Below, piece by piece: positions 61,608 through 64,000 of a stretch of 64,000 nucleotides of DNA (positions within the stretch are counted from its first letter, which is position 1; the number at the start of each line of letters is the position of its first letter). The position numbers and the translations under genes are program-made. Under the pieces are notes generated by a model. That model was not told where the DNA came from, searched no databases, and saw only the letters and a program-made list of their open reading frames with translations. The DNA is from Saprospiraceae bacterium. GTDB lineage: Bacteria; Bacteroidota; Bacteroidia; Chitinophagales; Saprospiraceae. The stretch spans positions 124,001 through 188,000 of the forward strand of contig JALHOZ010000003.1 in the NCBI GenBank assembly GCA_022842725.1, given 5' to 3'.

Positions 61608-62081
61608 TTATTGTTTTATGACTTTATATGTTTTAACAATATTGTTGTCTTTGTAAATTACTAAAAGAAATATGTTGCCTGAATACTTCTGCAGAGGTAC
61701 TACCGTTTCTTCCTGATCAATTTTTTGATCTTCCAACCATTTACCATCTATGGAATAAAGTGTATATGAAAAGTCTTTTACATTGTTTTCCACTTTTAAC
61801 AGAACAAAATCCTGCGTAGGGTTTGGAAATAGTAAAACCGATGATTTGAAATTATCAGCAACACTCACAATAAATATTTCGTAAGGTTGCTGAATTCCTT
61901 CATTGATCTTACCTGCGTTTTCAGTCCAATGATTATAAAAAACCTGACCTATCGTCGAACTTACACTTCCGCCTGTTGACACAGCATCAAATCCGGATGC
62001 AGAAAAACCCGCCTGAGCTATTAAAAATCCGGAAAGCCGAAACCACAAAAATAAAGTTATAAAAAAGCCAAACCTGTTCAT
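61608..62081 (-). CDS. Small secreted protein with T9SS sorting domain
   Basis: A 157-residue exported protein: signal peptide ending near residue 23, a short Ser/Gly segment (FDAVSTGGSVSSTIGQVFYN, GIQQPYEIF) widespread in Bacteroidota, and a type A sorting domain from about residue 83 (VLLFPNPTQDFVLLKV). With almost nothing but the sorting domain, it may act as a small surface anchor or partner. It lies 2 bases upstream of the collagen-like gene and probably helps present it. No enzyme motif. Confidence 0.88.
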   Translation of the reverse strand: MNRFGFFITLFLWFRLSGFLIAQAGFSASGFDAVSTGGSVSSTIGQVFYNHWTENAGKINEGIQQPYEIFIVSVADNFKSSVLLFPNPTQDFVLLKVENNVKDFSYTLYSIDGKWLEDQKIDQEETVVPLQKYSGNIFLLVIYKDNNIVKTYKVIKQ

Positions 62082-62231
62082 ACCTTATTGATTTTATACA
62101 AAATTAGTTAGGTTTCAGGCAAAATACAATGATTTTAATCACAGAAAGTACATGATTTTTAATACTTTGGGTTTTCTGTCCAAAAGCTGGTTTGTCCTTA
62201 TGAATAAAACTTTAGAGCTCTGGTTGCTGAT

Positions 62232-63143
62232 TTATTTTTTTGCCAATGGGTGAAATTGTAATAAAGTTTCCCTCAAATAATTCCGGTCTACATGTGTATA
62301 AATTTCTGTTGTCGTGATAGACTCATGACCTAACATTTCCTGAACGGCTCTTAAATCGGCTCCCCCTTCTACCAAATGTGTTGCAAAGGAATGCCTGAAC
62401 GTGTGCGGGCTCACTGTTTTCATAATTCCAGCTAAGGTTACCAGTTCTTTTACGATGGTGAACACCATAACACGGGAAAGACCTTTTCCGCGTCGGTTCA
62501 GAAACACAGTATCTTCGTGACCTTTGGCAATAAGAGGCAGATGTTTTCTTTCATGTTCAATGTAAAAAAATATGTCTTTCAGCGCTTTTTCTCCGACAGG
62601 AACCAATCTTTCTTTATTATTTTTTCCAATGACCTTCAAAAAACCCTGATCAGCATATATATTGGTCATCTGAAGTGTTATCAATTCACTCACCCTCAGT
62701 CCACAGGCATACAAAGTTTCTATCATTGCTTTATTTCTGTGTGCGTGCGGTAAACTCATGTCTATAGAACCAATAATATTTCTGATTTCTTCATAAGACA
62801 AAACATCGGGCAGCGTTCTTTTTAGTTTCGGACTTTCCATGGCCGCTGAAGGATCGTCATGAATCAAATCCTCCATCAACATAAATTTATAAAATGCTCT
62901 GATGCCGGAAATTATTCTGGCCTGACTCTTTGCTTCCAAACCCAGGGAATCAATATAATAAACAAAATCAACCAGATTTGATTCAGTCAAAGACTCCGGA
63001 GGTAAATCGATTTTTCTGTACAAAACAAACTCAAGCAATTTACCAACATCTCTTATATAAGCCTCTACTGAATGTTTTGACAGCGATTTTTCCAATTGCA
63101 AATACGCTTTGAATGATTGGAGGGCAACTTTCCATGTAGTCAT
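62232..63143 (-). CDS. xerD: Site-specific tyrosine recombinase XerD
   Basis: XerD with XerC resolves chromosome dimers at dif near the terminus. The 303 residues contain the N-terminal SAM-like core-binding domain and the catalytic set R150 (GLRVSELI), K174, H247 and R250 (HTFRHSFATHL), H273 (LGHESI) and nucleophile Y282 (TEIYTHV). Size and N-terminus match a housekeeping Xer, not an integrase of an element. No att sites or mobile genes are adjacent. It starts 11 bases after the small lipoprotein gene. Confidence 0.92.
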   Translation of the reverse strand: MTTWKVALQSFKAYLQLEKSLSKHSVEAYIRDVGKLLEFVLYRKIDLPPESLTESNLVDFVYYIDSLGLEAKSQARIISGIRAFYKFMLMEDLIHDDPSAAMESPKLKRTLPDVLSYEEIRNIIGSIDMSLPHAHRNKAMIETLYACGLRVSELITLQMTNIYADQGFLKVIGKNNKERLVPVGEKALKDIFFYIEHERKHLPLIAKGHEDTVFLNRRGKGLSRVMVFTIVKELVTLAGIMKTVSPHTFRHSFATHLVEGGADLRAVQEMLGHESITTTEIYTHVDRNYLRETLLQFHPLAKK

Positions 63144-63154
63144 TTCTGTCTTTT

Positions 63155-63679
63155 TTAAAAAACGATGTAACTCATGTCTAATGTTGCTTCAATTGCATTC
63201 GGAACAAAGTTCCTGATAGTTAACCTTATTTCAATATCAATATAATCTTCACTTAATATTTCTTTTAATTCTGCTGTCCCGCTTTGCATCTTGATTTCTT
63301 CATCAACGACAAACGGGACAAATTCTGAATAATACATTTCTTTTTTCAGTTTTCTGTCCTTTCTTGAAATAACAGTAATTGATATATCCTGAATAAAATC
63401 AAGATCCTGTCCTCCCTGCAGGGTCAGCATTTTGCCATATGAAGCCTGAATACTTTTGACATCTTCAACATTCAGCCCGACATTATTTGAAAGGCGTGAA
63501 AAATCAGTATACACATTTTCCAATATAATGTAATGCGTAAGTAAGGTATTTAAACCGCTGGGAATAACAAATCGCGATTCAAACTGTCCTCTGAAAATAA
63601 AATTATCTTCCTTTCCACATTGAGAAAATAACAATAACGTTGTCGTTAAGAAGATAAAAATCCGTCTGTATCCTGTCAT
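63155..63679 (-). CDS. Small lipoprotein of unknown function
   Basis: A 174-residue lipoprotein with signal MTGYRRIFIFLTTTLLLFSQC and modified cysteine 21. The mature part is a beta-rich domain (FESRFVIPSGLNTLLTHYI, FIQDISITVISRKDRKLK, DIEIRLTIRNFVPNAIE). I do not recognise a family. It runs into xerD with an 11-base gap and may share its transcript. Confidence 0.65.
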   Translation of the reverse strand: MTGYRRIFIFLTTTLLLFSQCGKEDNFIFRGQFESRFVIPSGLNTLLTHYIILENVYTDFSRLSNNVGLNVEDVKSIQASYGKMLTLQGGQDLDFIQDISITVISRKDRKLKKEMYYSEFVPFVVDEEIKMQSGTAELKEILSEDYIDIEIRLTIRNFVPNAIEATLDMSYIVF

Positions 63680-63914
63680 AATTATTTGTTATTTCTATTA
63701 AACGTTATGAACAGCACAAAGATTATACAAATATTTTTTATCTGAAGTCTTTTTGGGTTCAAGGCCGGTTAAATGGTAGTTTTGTTGTTTTTACTTTATG
63801 GAATGGTTATTAAAATCCGTTGACTTTTATACCTTTCATGATTCAAACCCTGATTTTTATCCGGTCAGCAACGTTTTTTGATACAAATCCGGATTATTTT
63901 ATTTCCTAAAACTA

Positions 63915-64000
63915 TTAATAGGTTGTTGTCATATCTTCATCTACACAAATAATATAATCTGCAACATTTTCATTGGATTTGTCCAGTTTACCGGTCTGTT
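63915..64000 (-). CDS. C-terminus of a gene continuing beyond the window
   Basis: On the minus strand a frame is open from the right edge to a TAA at 63915, giving about 27 residues ending NVADYIICVDEDMTTTY. The composition looks coding, but the length is too short to identify. A gene starting outside the window is likely. Confidence 0.4.
   Translation of the reverse strand, partial: QTGKLDKSNENVADYIICVDEDMTTTY

Noticed and set aside
62232-63143. Integrase of a mobile element
   Set aside because: Size, N-terminus and motif spacing fit housekeeping XerD, and no att repeats or element genes lie beside it.
1-64000. tRNA, rRNA, CRISPR array, IS element or toxin-antitoxin pair
   Set aside because: Reading the gene-free stretches showed no regular spaced repeats, tRNA-like TTCGA arms or transposase fragments; a covariance-model search would be decisive.

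Overview
The window is about 64 kb of AT-rich chromosomal DNA from a member of the Bacteroidota. Four things support this. There is a complete 2473-residue SprA, the outer-membrane pore of the type IX secretion system (T9SS). Four separate proteins end in a T9SS type A sorting domain. Several upstream regions carry the Bacteroidota -7 promoter box TAnnTTTG. The gene families (long Lgt, DUF4159, DUF4230, DUF4105, MbnP-like, CvfB-like) are typical of the phylum. The paired collagen-like and small T9SS proteins, the MbnP-like lipoprotein and the 3-hydroxyanthranilate dioxygenase suggest a Saprospiria-like lineage, but that is inference. No tRNA, rRNA, CRISPR array, IS element or prophage was seen. 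The gene content is mostly core, with a surface and secretion flavour.

Layout. 1-11.2 kb (all minus): an exported propeller-like protein cut by the window edge, LpxH, 3-hydroxyanthranilate 3,4-dioxygenase, an MbnP-like lipoprotein, SprA and RuvA. 11.4-16.8 kb: a conserved protein of unknown function, a PEGA lipoprotein, a glycosyltransferase, a DUF2306-like membrane protein and an outer-membrane barrel. 16.9-20.2 kb: a tight minus-strand unit of an arginine decarboxylase-like enzyme, a deoxyhypusine-synthase-like enzyme and a membrane-bound LytTR regulator that abuts it with no gap. 20.3-30.5 kb: DUF4159, TraB/GumN, SRAP, SPOR, Gfo/Idh/MocA, Lgt, a small barrel, an HDAC-family amidohydrolase, an orphan LolD-type ATPase, a Tat-exported class V PLP enzyme and a small lipoprotein. 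31-37.4 kb: an AGCS symporter, a glycan cluster (methyltransferase, GT4, GT2) and a T9SS subtilase. 37.6-45.3 kb (all plus): a DUF2157/GDYXXLXY pair, a methyltransferase, a T9SS beta-helix protein, a flippase-like protein, DUF4230 and a PorE-like TPR/propeller/OmpA protein. 45.4-55.9 kb: a lipoprotein, a DUF4105 protein (Lnb-like candidate), RecA, an SCP2 protein, acyl-CoA dehydrogenase, T9SS endonuclease I, a TPR protein, a DEAD-box helicase and an M23 peptidase. 56.4-64 kb: a PiT transporter fused to a PhoU-like tail, a CvfB-like S1 protein, the collagen-like/T9SS pair, XerD, a lipoprotein and a gene tail at the right edge.

How the genes fit together. The strongest theme is envelope biogenesis and secretion: SprA and a PorE-like protein for T9SS with four cargo proteins, Lgt plus a DUF4105 protein and a LolD-like ATPase for lipoproteins, LpxH and glycosyltransferases for lipopolysaccharide or surface glycan. 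The most unusual arrangement is the polyamine-type enzyme pair translationally linked to a membrane LytTR regulator. No clear new defence or mobile system was found.
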